Part shown: in pieces, positions 21,642-31,022 of the stretch
Layout: every line of letters begins with the position of its first letter
Numbering within the stretch: position 1 is the first letter of the stretch
From: Rhodoferax sp. OV413
GTDB lineage: Bacteria > Pseudomonadota > Gammaproteobacteria > Burkholderiales > Burkholderiaceae_C
Assembly (NCBI RefSeq): GCF_900104385.1
Contig: NZ_FNJA01000001.1
Coordinates: 96,376-160,375, forward strand
Direction of reading: 5' to 3'
DNA: 64,000 bases
Translations under genes and position numbers: made by a program
Notes under the pieces: model-generated
Database searches by the model: none
What the model saw: the letters and a program-made list of their open reading frames with translations, nothing else
What the model was told of the DNA's origin: nothing

Positions 21642-22136
21642 ATGGACTCCACTCCCAGCTTGCCCGCGCACGGCGGGACCCGTTTGAGCCAGACCCTGGC
21701 CTACAGCTGCCTGGCGCTGGCCCTGGTGTTGCCGCTGGCCACGCTGTATGGCTTGTGGACGGCACCGGGCGGATCGCCGGGCTGGCTGTTAACCGCCCTC
21801 GGCATGCTTCCGGTATGCGGGTTGGCCTACGGTCTGCTGCAGGCGCGCCAGTGTTTCCAGGGCTTTGTGCGCGGCGAAACCTTCAGCCAGTCCACGGTGC
21901 ACCACCTGCGCGGCTTTGCGGCTGGGGTGATGGTGGCGGCGGTGGCCGGGCTGGTGCTGCCCACGTTGCGCAGCCTGTTGCTGTCGGTGAGCGGGCCGGC
22001 AGCCAGCCGTGCGCTGGTAGTGGAGTTCAGCTCAGACCACATGCTGCTCTTGCTGTTTGCCGGCATCGTTTGGCAGATTGCGCATGTGATGGCGCAGGCT
22101 GCCGCGCTGGCCGATGAGCATGCTCAAATCGTTTAG
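21642..22136 (+). CDS. DUF2975-type membrane protein
   Basis: 164 residues with four hydrophobic helices (about 18-37, 45-65, 85-110, 125-152) in the DUF2975 arrangement. FVRGETFSQSTVHHLRGFA after helix 2 is characteristic. Function unknown. Such proteins are almost always paired with a small XRE regulator, as here (9 bases downstream). AGAGG upstream of ATG 21642 may serve as ribosome-binding site. Confidence 0.8.
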   Translation: MDSTPSLPAHGGTRLSQTLAYSCLALALVLPLATLYGLWTAPGGSPGWLLTALGMLPVCGLAYGLLQARQCFQGFVRGETFSQSTVHHLRGFAAGVMVAAVAGLVLPTLRSLLLSVSGPAASRALVVEFSSDHMLLLLFAGIVWQIAHVMAQAAALADEHAQIV

Positions 22137-22145
22137 GACGCAGCT

Positions 22146-22370
22146 GTGCCCATCCATGTGCGGCTGAACGTCATGCTGGCCGAGCGCAGCGTCAAGTCCA
22201 AGGACCTGGCCGAGTACGTGGGCATCACCGAGGCCAATCTGTCGCTGCTCAAGCAGGGCAAGGTCAAAGGCGTGCGCTTCGACACCTTGCAGCGTATCTG
22301 CGAGTACCTGCAGTGCCAGCCTGGCGACTTGTTGGTGTCCAAGCCCGATAGTTCTGAACCCGTTGCCTAG
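22146..22370 (+). CDS. XRE-family (YozG-like) small transcription regulator
   Basis: 74 residues from GTG 22146 after AGGAC. Nearly the whole protein is one Cro/C1-type helix-turn-helix (SKDLAEYVGITEANLSLLKQ) followed by the YozG-type ending RICEYLQCQPGDLL. Expected to be a DNA-binding partner of the preceding DUF2975 gene, with which it forms a two-gene operon. Its stop overlaps the stop of the convergent DUF1223 gene. Confidence 0.85.
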   Translation: MPIHVRLNVMLAERSVKSKDLAEYVGITEANLSLLKQGKVKGVRFDTLQRICEYLQCQPGDLLVSKPDSSEPVA

Positions 22371-23104
22371 CAGGGCGCGGTGATCGCCTGCAAAGTCTTG
22401 CCGGTCTGCGGATCGAACACCACCAGATTCAGCTGCCGCGCATGCTCGGGCGTGCCGGCAATGCTTCGGAACACCAGCTTCTGCGCAGTCATACCGTCGC
22501 TGGCGTAAACGCCCGCCGCCACATACTGGCGCACTACGAAGTCGTGCTTCAAGAACTCGCCAGCGTTTTCTCCGGCCTTCACTTTGGAGCTGTGGCCGTG
22601 TTCGGTCACCGTCCAGTAGGCCGACCAGCGGCTGGGCGCGCCGGCCAGCGGCGTCACCAGGGCTTCGAACTGGTCGGGTGCCAGCTGGCGCAGGCTGATC
22701 TGGGCCAGGCCGGGCTCGGCAGGTGGGGTGGTCAGTCGGCCGCCCCAGTTTCGCCAGTCCCGGCCGTTGAGCACCGCTTGCGGTGTGTAGATGGAACCCT
22801 GCTGGTTCCAGGCGGCGATTTGCCGTTGGCGCGCGGTGTGGGCGGGCGTGGCAAAACGGTCGACCCAACCCAGTTGGTCCCAGTAGCCGACGTGGAAGGC
22901 CTGCACCACGGCCGGCTGGCCTTTGAGCTGGCTTAACCATTGGTCGGCCGGCGGGCAGGAGCTGCAGCCTTCGGAGGTGTAAAGCTCCAGCACCGGCAGC
23001 AGGTTCTTGCCGGATTGCAGTGTGCAGCTATTTTCAGCAGAAAAACTGGCTCCAGCGCATATGGATAATGCGCAAGCAGCTATCGATTTAATAGTATTCA
23101 GCAT
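22367..23104 (-). CDS. DUF1223 secreted protein with repeat-derived signal peptide
   Basis: 245 residues from ATG 23104. The body is DUF1223, a thioredoxin-like fold with a vicinal pair of cysteines: LELYTSEGCSSCPPADQWL, then AFHVGYWDQLGWVDRF and YTPQAVLNG. Likely periplasmic; function unknown but probably thiol-related. The first 26 residues (MLNTIKSIAACALSICAGAS...) form a plausible signal peptide whose DNA is a copy of the dispersed palindromic repeat. Longer in-frame starts upstream would make no signal peptide and lie in the pgm promoter region. Confidence 0.85.
   Translation of the reverse strand: MLNTIKSIAACALSICAGASFSAENSCTLQSGKNLLPVLELYTSEGCSSCPPADQWLSQLKGQPAVVQAFHVGYWDQLGWVDRFATPAHTARQRQIAAWNQQGSIYTPQAVLNGRDWRNWGGRLTTPPAEPGLAQISLRQLAPDQFEALVTPLAGAPSRWSAYWTVTEHGHSSKVKAGENAGEFLKHDFVVRQYVAAGVYASDGMTAQKLVFRSIAGTPEHARQLNLVVFDPQTGKTLQAITAPC
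23025..23101. repeat. palindromic repeat family, copy R6 (encodes signal peptide)
   Basis: Contains CTCCAGCGCATATGGATAAT and GCGCAAGCAGCTATCGATTT. About 34 bases match copy R10 with three or four differences. Read on the minus strand it encodes IAACALSICAG, the same peptide R10 would give. It covers codons 2-26 of the DUF1223 gene. Confidence 0.75.
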
Positions 23105-23312
23105 AAAAACTCCGTATCTATACACCCAAATACGCCTTGGTCGCGCACGCGGCCCGTACCTTACAAACTGATGCAAAAAACCCGTGTGCATGCACCCGAT
23201 GCACAGCCAAACCGCTTCGTTTTGCCATGCTCTGTGTGGTTCAATAATGTGTACCTGATGGTCCATAGGCGGTTCAACCGACTAAACCTCTTAACAAGAA
23301 AAGGTCTTAACC

Positions 23313-24959
23313 ATGCGCCTCAGCCCTTTGGCCGGTCACACCGCGCCGCTATCACTTCTGGTCAATCTGCCTCGGCTGGTGACTGCCTATTACAGCCTGC
23401 GCCCCGACCCCGCCGAGGCCAGCCAACGCGTGGCGTTCGGCACCTCGGGCCACAGGGGCAGCGCGTTCAGCAGCAGCTTCAACGAGCAGCATGTGCTGGC
23501 CGTCACCCAGGCGATCTGCCAATACCGTGAAAAGAGTGGCATCACCGGCCCGCTGTTCCTGGGTATAGACACGCATGCGCTGTCCGAACCCGCGGCGGCC
23601 ACCGCGCTGGAGGTGCTGGCCGCCAACGGCGTGCATGTGATGCTGTCGCTGAACGACGAGTACACGCCCACGCCCGCGGTGTCGCACGCCATCCTGGTCT
23701 ACAACAAGGGCCGTAGCTCGGGCCTGGCCGACGGCATTTTGATGACGCCGTCGCACAACCCGCCCGAAGACGGTGGTTACAAATACAACCCTACCAATGG
23801 CGGCCCGGCCGACAGCGACATCACGGGCTGGATCGAAAAAGCCGCCAATGTGCACCTGGAAACCGGCCTCAAGGATGTGAAGCGCATGCCGTATGCGCAG
23901 GCGCTGCGGGCCAACACCACGCACCGCCACGACTACCTCACGCACTACGTGGACGACTTGGCGAATGTGATCGACATGGAGGCCATCCGCATCGCTGGTG
24001 TGCGCATGGGTGTGGACCCGCTGGGCGGCGCTGGCGTGCACTACTGGGCGCGCATCGCCGAGAAGTACAAGCTGCGGCTGGACGTGGTGAGCGACCAGGT
24101 GGACGCTACCTTCCGCTTCATGACGGTGGACTGGGACGGCCGCATTCGCATGGACCCGTCGAGCAAGAGCGCCATGGCCTCGCTGATCACGCTGAAGGAC
24201 AAATACGACATCGCCTTCGCCTGCGACACCGACCACGACCGCCACGGCATCGTGACCAAGAGCGTAGGCCTGCTGCCGCCCAACCACTACCTGGCGGTAT
24301 GCATCGACTACCTGTTCCAGAACCGTCCGGGCTGGAGCCCGAATGCCGGCGTCGGCAAGACCCTGGTCAGCAGCGGCATGATCGACCGCGTGACCGCGCG
24401 GCTGGGCCGCAAGCTGTACGAGGTGCCGGTGGGCTTCAAATGGTTTGCCAGCGGCCTGAACGACGGCTCGCTGGGCTTTGGCGGCGAGGAGAGCGCGGGT
24501 GCGTCTTTCCTGCGGCGCGACGGCGGCGTCTGGACTACCGACAAGGACGGCATCGTGCCGGCCCTGCTGTCGGCCGAGATCATTGCCCGTACCGACCTCG
24601 ACCCCGGCGAGGCCTACCAGAAGCTCACCGCGGCCTTTGGCGCACCGGCCTACGACCGCATCGACGCACCGGCTACGCCCGAGCAGAAGAAGAAGCTGGG
24701 CAAGCTTACGCCCGAGCAGATCACCAGCTCCGAGCTGGCCGGTGAGTCCATCACCAAGGTGCTGACCAATGCGCCGGGCAATGGCGCCAGCCTGGGCGGC
24801 CTGAAGGTGATGACCGAAAGCGGCTGGTTCGCCGCACGCCCCTCGGGCACTGAGAACATCTACAAGATCTACGCCGAAAGCTTCCAGGGCGAGGTGCACC
24901 TGCGCCACATCATCAAGGAAGCCCAGAAGATCGTGGACCTGGCGCTGGCGAAGGGCTGA
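23313..24959 (+). CDS. pgm: phosphoglucomutase (alpha-D-glucose phosphate specific)
   Basis: 548 residues, the normal length. It interconverts glucose-1-phosphate and glucose-6-phosphate. The phosphoserine loop is [12 protein letters not shown] with Ser147; the metal-binding loop is CDTDHDRHG, the sugar-binding loop GFGGEESAG, and the phosphate-binding loop [15 protein letters not shown] 23313 has AAAAGG upstream. The upstream gap contains CGGTT-C-AACCG, a small inverted repeat of unknown role. It links to the glycosyl import locus functionally, not by operon. Confidence 0.95.
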   Translation: MRLSPLAGHTAPLSLLVNLPRLVTAYYSLRPDPAEASQRVAFGTSGHRGSAFSSSFNEQHVLAVTQAICQYREKSGITGPLFLGIDTHALSEPAAATALEVLAANGVHVMLSLNDEYTPTPAVSHAILVYNKGRSSGLADGILMTPSHNPPEDGGYKYNPTNGGPADSDITGWIEKAANVHLETGLKDVKRMPYAQALRANTTHRHDYLTHYVDDLANVIDMEAIRIAGVRMGVDPLGGAGVHYWARIAEKYKLRLDVVSDQVDATFRFMTVDWDGRIRMDPSSKSAMASLITLKDKYDIAFACDTDHDRHGIVTKSVGLLPPNHYLAVCIDYLFQNRPGWSPNAGVGKTLVSSGMIDRVTARLGRKLYEVPVGFKWFASGLNDGSLGFGGEESAGASFLRRDGGVWTTDKDGIVPALLSAEIIARTDLDPGEAYQKLTAAFGAPAYDRIDAPATPEQKKKLGKLTPEQITSSELAGESITKVLTNAPGNGASLGGLKVMTESGWFAARPSGTENIYKIYAESFQGEVHLRHIIKEAQKIVDLALAKG

Positions 24960-24969
24960 CGCCGCGCGC

Positions 24970-25317
24970 ATGGCATCCAAAGCCCAGTTCCGCCTGCGCA
25001 TTTACCGCGACGACAGCATTGCCATAGGCCCGGGCAAGGTTGCCTTGCTGGAGGCGATTGCCGACACCGGCAGCATCTCGGCCGCCGCCCGGCAGCTGGG
25101 CATGTCGTACCGGCGCGCCTGGGTGCTGGTCGATGAAATGAACCGCGCCCTGGCATCGCCCGCCGTCAGCACCGCCGCCGGTGGCGTGCAGGGCGGCGGT
25201 ACGGCGCTATCGCCGCTGGGCGAAAAGCTGGTCCGGCATTACCGCGCGGTAGAGCAGGCCGCCCGGACCGCCGCCGCAGCGGACATTGCCGCGCTCCAGG
25301 AATTGCTCGCGCTTTAG
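24970..25317 (+). CDS. modE: ModE-like winged-helix regulator lacking the molybdate-binding domain
   Basis: 115 residues. The N-terminal ModE/LysR-type winged helix is clear (KVALLEAIADTGSISAAARQ, MSYRRAWVLVDEMN, LSPLGEKLVRHYR). Full ModE has about 260 residues with two molybdate-binding TOBE domains; these are absent, so this short form cannot sense molybdate by the E. coli mechanism. Adjacent to molybdate transport genes, it probably represses them. It follows pgm by 10 bases. Confidence 0.8.
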   Translation: MASKAQFRLRIYRDDSIAIGPGKVALLEAIADTGSISAAARQLGMSYRRAWVLVDEMNRALASPAVSTAAGGVQGGGTALSPLGEKLVRHYRAVEQAARTAAAADIAALQELLAL

Positions 25318-25327
25318 CGCTCCCTAT

Positions 25328-25351
25328 CGTTATATCTGGCTGGATACAATG
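25328..25351. promoter_or_regulatory. candidate ModE box
   Basis: CGTTATAT, eight bases, ATACAATG: an imperfect inverted repeat (six of eight positions) resembling ModE sites, placed between modE and modB. It overlaps the first possible modB ATG (25349) and a -10-like GATACAAT, so binding would block the promoter. Spacing and symmetry are weaker than in E. coli. Confidence 0.45.
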
Positions 25352-25357
25352 CGGGCC

Positions 25358-26032
25358 ATGTCTGCATTGCTCCCCTCCATGGACTGGTTTCCGCTCATCC
25401 TGTCGCTCAAAGTGGCGGCGGTGGCGACGCTGCTGGCCACCATTCTGGGTGTGGCGCTGGGCTGGATTTTTGCGCGCAAACAGTTCCCCGGCAGCACGCT
25501 GCTGGAGGCTGCCTGCATGCTGCCGCTGGTGCTGCCACCCACCGTCATCGGCTACGCGATCCTGGTAGCCGCTGGCCGGCGCAGCCCGCTGGGCAGCTGG
25601 CTGCGCGAGCATCTGGACTACACCATCATCTTCAGCTGGCATGGCGCGGTCGTGGCATCCAGCATCGTGGCACTGCCGCTGGTGCTGAAGTCGGCCAGCG
25701 CGGCATTCAGCGCGGTCGACCGCTCGCTGGAGGCCGCAGCCAGCACGCTGCGCCAGTCGGCCTGGTCGGTGTTCTGGCGCGTGACCCTGCCTCTCGCCTG
25801 GCCCGGCATCCTGGCTGGCACTTTGCTGGCCTTTGCCCGCGCCATGGGCGAGTTCGGCGCCTCGCTGATGGTGGCCGGCTCGATTCCGCAGCAAACCCAG
25901 ACCCTGTCGATGGCGATCTACGACGCAGTGCAGGCCGGGCAGGACGATCTGGCGCTACTGCTGGTGCTGATCACCTCGGCACTGTCGATTGCGGTGCTGG
26001 TGCTGTCGAACCGTTTTTTCTCTCTTCGTTAA
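25358..26032 (+). CDS. modB: molybdate ABC transporter permease
   Basis: 224 residues from ATG 25358 (ATG 25349 adds three). Five or six membrane helices with the inner-membrane component EAA-type loop EAAASTLRQSAWSVFWRVTL. ModB signatures are LPLVLPPTVIGYAIL and RAMGEFGASLMVAGSIP. It forms the channel for molybdate or tungstate. It lies before modA, an order different from the common modABC. Confidence 0.92.
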   Translation: MSALLPSMDWFPLILSLKVAAVATLLATILGVALGWIFARKQFPGSTLLEAACMLPLVLPPTVIGYAILVAAGRRSPLGSWLREHLDYTIIFSWHGAVVASSIVALPLVLKSASAAFSAVDRSLEAAASTLRQSAWSVFWRVTLPLAWPGILAGTLLAFARAMGEFGASLMVAGSIPQQTQTLSMAIYDAVQAGQDDLALLLVLITSALSIAVLVLSNRFFSLR

Positions 26033-26055
26033 CTTTCACGTTAAGGAAACCTGTG

Positions 26056-26790
26056 ATGCGTCTTTTCAGCCTGATCTTGCTCGTGCCGTTTGCTGTGGGT
26101 GCCCAGCAGATCACCGTCTCCACCGCCGCCAGCCTGACCGATGCCTTCAAGGAACTCGGCCCCAAGTTCGAAGCCAGCCAGCCCGGCGCCACCGTGCGCT
26201 TCAACTTCGCCGCCTCCGGCGTACTGCTGCAGCAGATCAGCCAAGGCGCGCCAGTGGACGTGTTCGTCAGCGCCGACCAGGACACCATGGACCGGGCTGC
26301 AACGCAGAAGCTGGTCGACACGGCCAGCCGCAAGAACTTCGTCAGCAACAGCCTGGTACTGGTTGAGCCGGCCAAGGAAGGTACGGGCATCCAGAGCCTG
26401 CAAGACCTGGCCAAACCCGCCGTGCGCAGGATTGCCATCGGCAAGCCCGCCACCGTGCCCGCCGGCCGCTACACCCAGCAGGTGCTGGAAGGCGCCAAGC
26501 TGTGGACCGTGCTGGAGCCCAAGTTCGTGCAGGCCGACAATGTGCGCCAGGTGCTCGACTACGTGAGCCGCGGCGAGGTCGAGGCCGGCTTCGTCTACCG
26601 CACCGATGCCACGCTGCTGGGCGACAAAGTGAAGATCGTGCTGACGCCGGCCAACCATACGCCGGTGTCGTACCCGATTGCCGTGGTCAGCGACAGCAAG
26701 CAGAAGGCCGTGGCGCAGAATTTCATCGCCTTCTTGTTCACCGATGCAGCCCAGCAGGTACTCACTAAATACGGCTTCGGCAAACCTTGA
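26056..26790 (+). CDS. modA: molybdate-binding periplasmic protein
   Basis: 244 residues from ATG 26056 with AAGGAAAC upstream. The signal peptide is short (MRLFSLILLVPFAVGAQQ). ModA features are VSTAASLTDAFKEL, FNFAASGVLLQQI, VDVFVSADQDTMDRA and the C-terminal FIAFLFTDAAQQVLTKYGF. It captures molybdate in the periplasm for ModB and ModC. Confidence 0.92.
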   Translation: MRLFSLILLVPFAVGAQQITVSTAASLTDAFKELGPKFEASQPGATVRFNFAASGVLLQQISQGAPVDVFVSADQDTMDRAATQKLVDTASRKNFVSNSLVLVEPAKEGTGIQSLQDLAKPAVRRIAIGKPATVPAGRYTQQVLEGAKLWTVLEPKFVQADNVRQVLDYVSRGEVEAGFVYRTDATLLGDKVKIVLTPANHTPVSYPIAVVSDSKQKAVAQNFIAFLFTDAAQQVLTKYGFGKP

Positions 26791-27566
26791 TCGATGTAGA
26801 CATCCAACTGACGGTGGCCGATGGCCGCCGGCGCTTCGACCTGGCGGTGCGCTTCGCCAGCGATGTGCCGTTTGCCGCGCTGTACGGCCCGTCGGGTGCG
26901 GGCAAGACCCTGACCTTGCAGGCGATTGCCGGCCTGCTGCGGCCCAGCCGTGGCCATATTCGGATTGATGGCCGCACCTTGTTCGATTCCGCCGCCGGCA
27001 TCGACGTGCCCGCATCGCAGCGCCGCGTCGGCTACCTGCCGCAGAACTACGCGCTGTTTCCGCATCTGTCGGTGCGCCAGAACATAGGCTTCGGCCTGAC
27101 CTCCTGGCGCAAACGCCGCCTCAGCAGTGAGGAACAATCCCAGGTGCAGAGCCTGCTGGACAGCTTCGGCCTGAACGCCATGGCCGACAGCCGACCCAGC
27201 AGCCTGTCCGGCGGCCAGCAGCAGCGCGTGGCCCTGGCGCGGGCTCTGGCTTGCGCGCCGCAGGTGCTGCTGCTAGACGAGCCGTTTGCCGCGCTGCACC
27301 CCAGCCTGCGCCTGAACCTGCGCGAAGAACTGGCCCAAGCGCGCCGCCAATGGGGCATTCCGGCGCTGATGATCACCCACGACGTAGAAGACGTGCTGGC
27401 GCTGGCCGACGTGGCCTTTGTTTTCGACCAAGGCCAGGTGGTGCAGGAGATCCATCTGATGGACGCCAGCAGCCGCAGCCTGGCGCGGCAAGAGTTGGGC
27501 GGAGCGGGCCCCGCAGAGCCAACGGCTTTGCAACACAAGGTACGCAGTTTGCTATTGAATAGATAG
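26787..27566 (+). CDS. modC: molybdate ABC transporter ATPase, short form
   Basis: 259 residues from TTG 26787, overlapping the modA stop. Walker A is GPSGAGKT, signature LSGGQQQRVALARAL, Walker B VLLLDEPFAAL, H-loop MITHDVED. Typical ModC has about 350 residues with a C-terminal TOBE domain; that domain is missing. Together with the short ModE, this locus has no molybdate-sensing TOBE domain. The final residues LLLNR and the stop codon fall in the dispersed repeat that follows, suggesting a truncated or remodelled 3' end. Confidence 0.88.
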   Translation: MIDVDIQLTVADGRRRFDLAVRFASDVPFAALYGPSGAGKTLTLQAIAGLLRPSRGHIRIDGRTLFDSAAGIDVPASQRRVGYLPQNYALFPHLSVRQNIGFGLTSWRKRRLSSEEQSQVQSLLDSFGLNAMADSRPSSLSGGQQQRVALARALACAPQVLLLDEPFAALHPSLRLNLREELAQARRQWGIPALMITHDVEDVLALADVAFVFDQGQVVQEIHLMDASSRSLARQELGGAGPAEPTALQHKVRSLLLNR

Positions 27567-27616
27567 CTTCCAGCGCAGGTATCTTCAGCGCTAGAGTCAC
27601 TTTTTATATACAAAAT
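27549..27616. repeat. palindromic repeat family, copy R7
   Basis: GCTATTGAATAGATAGC, then CCAGCGCAGGTATC, then CAGCGCTAGAG and an AT tail. It overlaps the last codons of modC and supplies its TAG. Intergenic towards tex; possible terminator. Confidence 0.65.
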
Positions 27617-27671
27617 ATGGGCTAGGGTGGCTGTGGCAAACTCACGCCCCTTGCCTTACTAGTTCCCGTTC

Positions 27672-30029
27672 ATGCAGAAAATCATCCGCCAGCTGGCCAC
27701 CGAGATCCAAGTCCGAGAAGAACAAATCCGCTCCGCCGTCGAGCTGCTGGACGGGGGCGCCACCGTGCCCTTCATCGCCCGCTACCGCAAGGAAGTCACC
27801 GGCGGCCTGGACGACATCCAGCTGCGCGAGCTGGAAACCCGCCTCGGCTATCTGCGCGAACTCGAAGACCGCCGCGAAGCCATCGTGAAAAGCATAGAAG
27901 AGCAGGGCAAGATGACCGACGCGCTGCGTGTCGCCATCTTCTCCGCCGCCACCAAGCAGGAACTCGAAGACCTGTACCTGCCGTTCAAGACCAAGCGCCG
28001 CACCAAGGGCCAGATCGCCCGTGAAAACGGCATCGAGCCGCTGGCCGACAAGCTGTTCGCCAATCCACTGCTAGTGCCGGCCGACGAAGCCCAGGCCTTC
28101 GTCAAGGCCGAGAAGGGCGAAAACGGCGACGACTTCACCAGCGTGCAGGCGGTGCTGGACGGCGTGCGCGACATCCTCAGCGAGCGCTGGGCCGAAGACG
28201 CCGCGCTGATCCAGAACCTGCGCGGCTGGCTGTGGAACGAGGGCCTACTGCGCAGCAAGCTGGCGGCCGGCAAGGACGAAAACAACCCCGACATCGCCAA
28301 GTTCCGCGACTACTTTGACTACGACGAGCCGATCGGCCGCGTGCCCTCGCACCGCGCGCTGGCCGTGTTCCGCGGCCGCGGCCTGGAATACCTGGACGCC
28401 AAGCTGGTGCTGCCGGTCGAACCCGAGCCCGGCAAACCTTCGCTGGCCGAAGGCCGCATCGCCATCCACCTGGGTTGGAGCCACCAGAGCCGCCCAGCCG
28501 ACGATTTGATCCGCAAGTGCGTGGCCTGGACCTGGCGGGTCAAACTCAGCCTGTCCACCGAGCGCGACCTGTTCGCCAAGCTGCGCGAAGACGCCGAAAA
28601 GGTGGCGATCAAGGTGTTTGCCGACAACCTGCGCGACCTGCTGCTGGCCGCACCGGCCGGCCCGCGCGTGGTGCTGGGGCTCGACCCCGGCATCCGCACC
28701 GGCGTCAAGGTGGCCGTGGTCGACACCACCGGCAAGCTGGTGGAAACCGCCACCGTCTTTCCGCACGAGCCGCGCAAGGACTGGGAAGGCTCGTTGCACA
28801 CCCTGGGCAAGCTGTGTATCAAGCACGGCGTGAACCTGATCGCCATCGGCAACGGAACCGCCAGCCGCGAAACCGACAAGCTGGCCGCCGACCTGATGAA
28901 GCTGCTGGAAAAGCACAACGATCCGAACAGCCCGCCCAAGACCGCGATGCAGCGCGTGGTGGTCAGCGAAGCCGGCGCTTCGGTGTATTCGGCCAGCGAA
29001 TTCGCCAGCCAGGAAATGCCCGATGTGGACGTGAGCCTGCGCGGCGCCGCCAGCATCGCCCGGCGCCTGCAGGACCCGCTGGCCGAGCTGGTGAAGATCG
29101 ACCCCAAGTCCATAGGCGTCGGCCAGTACCAGCACGACGTGAGCCAGAACGACCTGGCGCGCAGCCTGGAAGCCGTGGTCGAAGACTGCGTGAATTCGGT
29201 GGGCGTGGACCTGAACACCGCCAGCGTGCCGCTGCTGAGCCGGGTCTCCGGCCTGTCGGCGACGGTGGCCAAGGCGGTGGTGCGTTGGCGCGAGGCCAAT
29301 GGCGCTTTCAAGAACCGCAAGCAGCTGATGGACGTGAGTGGCCTGGGCGCCAAGACCTTCGAGCAGAGTGCGGGCTTCCTGCGCATCCGCGGCGGCGACA
29401 ACCCGCTGGACATGACCGGCGTGCACCCCGAAACCTATCCGCTGGTGGAAAAAATCATCGAAGTGACCAAGAAGCCGGTGACCGAGCTGATGGGCCGCGC
29501 CGAGATGCTGAAGACCCTGCGTCCCGAGCTGTTTGCGAACGAGAAATTCGGTGTCATCACCGTCAAGGACATCATCGGTGAACTGGAGAAACCTGGCCGC
29601 GACCCGCGCCCGGACTTCAAGGTGGCGCGCTTCAACGACGGCGTGGAAGACATCAAGGACCTGGTCGAAGGCATGGTGCTTGAAGGCACGGTCAGCAACG
29701 TGGCGGCCTTCGGCGCCTTTGTCGACCTGGGCGTGCACCAGGACGGCCTGGTGCATGTCAGCCAGCTGAGCCACAAGTTCACGAACGATGCGCGCGAGGT
29801 CGTCAAGACCGGCGACATCGTCAAGGTGCGGGTGGTCGAGGTGGACGTGGCGCGCAAGCGGATTGCCTTGAGCATGAAGCTGGACGCGGCACCGGCCCGC
29901 AGGGATGGTCCACGCGACAACCGCTTTGAAGGCGCGGCCCGCGGCCAGCAGCAGCCGCGCCGGGACAACAGCCCCGCGCCACAGTCGGCCATGGCCTCCG
30001 CCTTTGCCAAGCTGCAAGGCGGTCGGTAA
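27672..30029 (+). CDS. tex: Tex-family S1 RNA-binding protein
   Basis: 785 residues, the family's usual length. Order: N-terminal helical Tex domain (ATVPFIARYRKEVTGGLDD), YqgF-like RNase H fold (LGLDPGIRTGVKVAVVDTTG), helix-hairpin-helix repeats (NTASVPLLSRVSGLS, KQLMDVSGLGAKTFEQ), and a C-terminal S1 domain (VSNVAAFGAFVDLGVHQDG). The last 50 residues are basic and Gln-rich. Tex binds nucleic acid and acts around the transcription machinery and ribosomes; its exact role is unsettled. Stands alone. Confidence 0.95.
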   Translation: MQKIIRQLATEIQVREEQIRSAVELLDGGATVPFIARYRKEVTGGLDDIQLRELETRLGYLRELEDRREAIVKSIEEQGKMTDALRVAIFSAATKQELEDLYLPFKTKRRTKGQIARENGIEPLADKLFANPLLVPADEAQAFVKAEKGENGDDFTSVQAVLDGVRDILSERWAEDAALIQNLRGWLWNEGLLRSKLAAGKDENNPDIAKFRDYFDYDEPIGRVPSHRALAVFRGRGLEYLDAKLVLPVEPEPGKPSLAEGRIAIHLGWSHQSRPADDLIRKCVAWTWRVKLSLSTERDLFAKLREDAEKVAIKVFADNLRDLLLAAPAGPRVVLGLDPGIRTGVKVAVVDTTGKLVETATVFPHEPRKDWEGSLHTLGKLCIKHGVNLIAIGNGTASRETDKLAADLMKLLEKHNDPNSPPKTAMQRVVVSEAGASVYSASEFASQEMPDVDVSLRGAASIARRLQDPLAELVKIDPKSIGVGQYQHDVSQNDLARSLEAVVEDCVNSVGVDLNTASVPLLSRVSGLSATVAKAVVRWREANGAFKNRKQLMDVSGLGAKTFEQSAGFLRIRGGDNPLDMTGVHPETYPLVEKIIEVTKKPVTELMGRAEMLKTLRPELFANEKFGVITVKDIIGELEKPGRDPRPDFKVARFNDGVEDIKDLVEGMVLEGTVSNVAAFGAFVDLGVHQDGLVHVSQLSHKFTNDAREVVKTGDIVKVRVVEVDVARKRIALSMKLDAAPARRDGPRDNRFEGAARGQQQPRRDNSPAPQSAMASAFAKLQGGR

Positions 30030-30119
30030 ATATCCTTAGGGGAAATGGGCGGGGCAGGGGTGGCTGAGGCCGGCGTTTGCCTTACCATTCCCCATCCCCC
30101 ACGCCAGGAACCCGCCCCC

Positions 30120-30944
30120 ATGGAGTTAAAAGAACTACTAGCCTCGGAAGCGGCCTTGCCCAGCATCCCGAAGTCGGTGGCTCTGTTGCTGAGCGAACTG
30201 GCCCGGCCCGAGCCCGACCTGCGCAAGCTGGGCCAGCTGATCGGCACCGACCCGGTGCTGACCACCCGGCTGCTGACCCTGGCGAATTCCGCCATGTTCC
30301 AGCTGTCGCGCAAGGTCAGCAGCATTCCCGAGGCGCTGGCGATTCTGGGTCTGGACCATCTGCGCAGCCTGGCGCAGGCGGCCGCGCTGGGCCTGAGCTT
30401 CAAGGCGGTACCGGGCATCAATCTGCAGCAGTTCTGGCGCTACAGCCTGAACGTGGCCAAGCTCACCCGTGCGCTGGCCGGCATGGTGCGGCAAAACCCG
30501 GCCACGGCGTTTACCGCCGGCCTGGTGCATTGCGTGGGCGAACTGGTGATGCACATCGGCATGCCGAAAGACATGCTGGCCCTAAACCAGCAGCTGCTGC
30601 CACTGGACCTGCGCCGCGCCCGCATCGAACACAAGCGCCTGGGCTTTTGCTATGCCGAGGTGGGCGCCGGGTTTGCGCGCAAATGGCAGTTCCCTGACCG
30701 CATCGTCGACGCGCTGCAGTCGCAGATCAACCCGTTCCACGACGAGGTCTATGAGCCGCTGGCCGGCCTGGTGCACCTGGCCACCTGGCGCGCCCGGGCC
30801 AATGAAATCGATATGGACGAAAACGGCCTGGCGGTGAGCTATCCCGGCGAGGTCGGCCTGGCCCTGGGCCTGGACATCGACATGGTGCTGCAGCAAGACC
30901 CGATAGACTGGTCGGCCAAGACCGAGCTGGGTGCGTTTATTTAA
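30120..30944 (+). CDS. HDOD-domain signalling protein
   Basis: 274 residues from ATG 30120. A single HDOD domain covers most of the protein: LPSIPKSVALLLSELARPE, LGQLIGTDPVLTTRLLTLANSAMF, ISLALGLDHLR-type segment (IPEALAILGLDHLRSLA) and GLVHCVGELVM. HDOD is a non-catalytic relative of HD phosphohydrolases and serves in signal transduction, often linked to c-di-GMP or motility. No output domain is seen. Repeat R8 follows its stop. Confidence 0.88.
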   Translation: MELKELLASEAALPSIPKSVALLLSELARPEPDLRKLGQLIGTDPVLTTRLLTLANSAMFQLSRKVSSIPEALAILGLDHLRSLAQAAALGLSFKAVPGINLQQFWRYSLNVAKLTRALAGMVRQNPATAFTAGLVHCVGELVMHIGMPKDMLALNQQLLPLDLRRARIEHKRLGFCYAEVGAGFARKWQFPDRIVDALQSQINPFHDEVYEPLAGLVHLATWRARANEIDMDENGLAVSYPGEVGLALGLDIDMVLQQDPIDWSAKTELGAFI

Positions 30945-31010
30945 GCTTTTTGCTATTTATTCAATAGCTGCCTGCGCAGATACTAGCTGCGCCAGAGCCC
31001 CGAAATTCTC
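30945..31010. repeat. palindromic repeat family, copy R8
   Basis: TTTTTGCTATTTATTCAATA, then GCTGCCTGCGCAGATACTAG, then CTGCGCCAGAGC. Intergenic between the HDOD gene and an esterase gene. Confidence 0.65.
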
Positions 31011-31022
31011 AAGAAATTTGCT

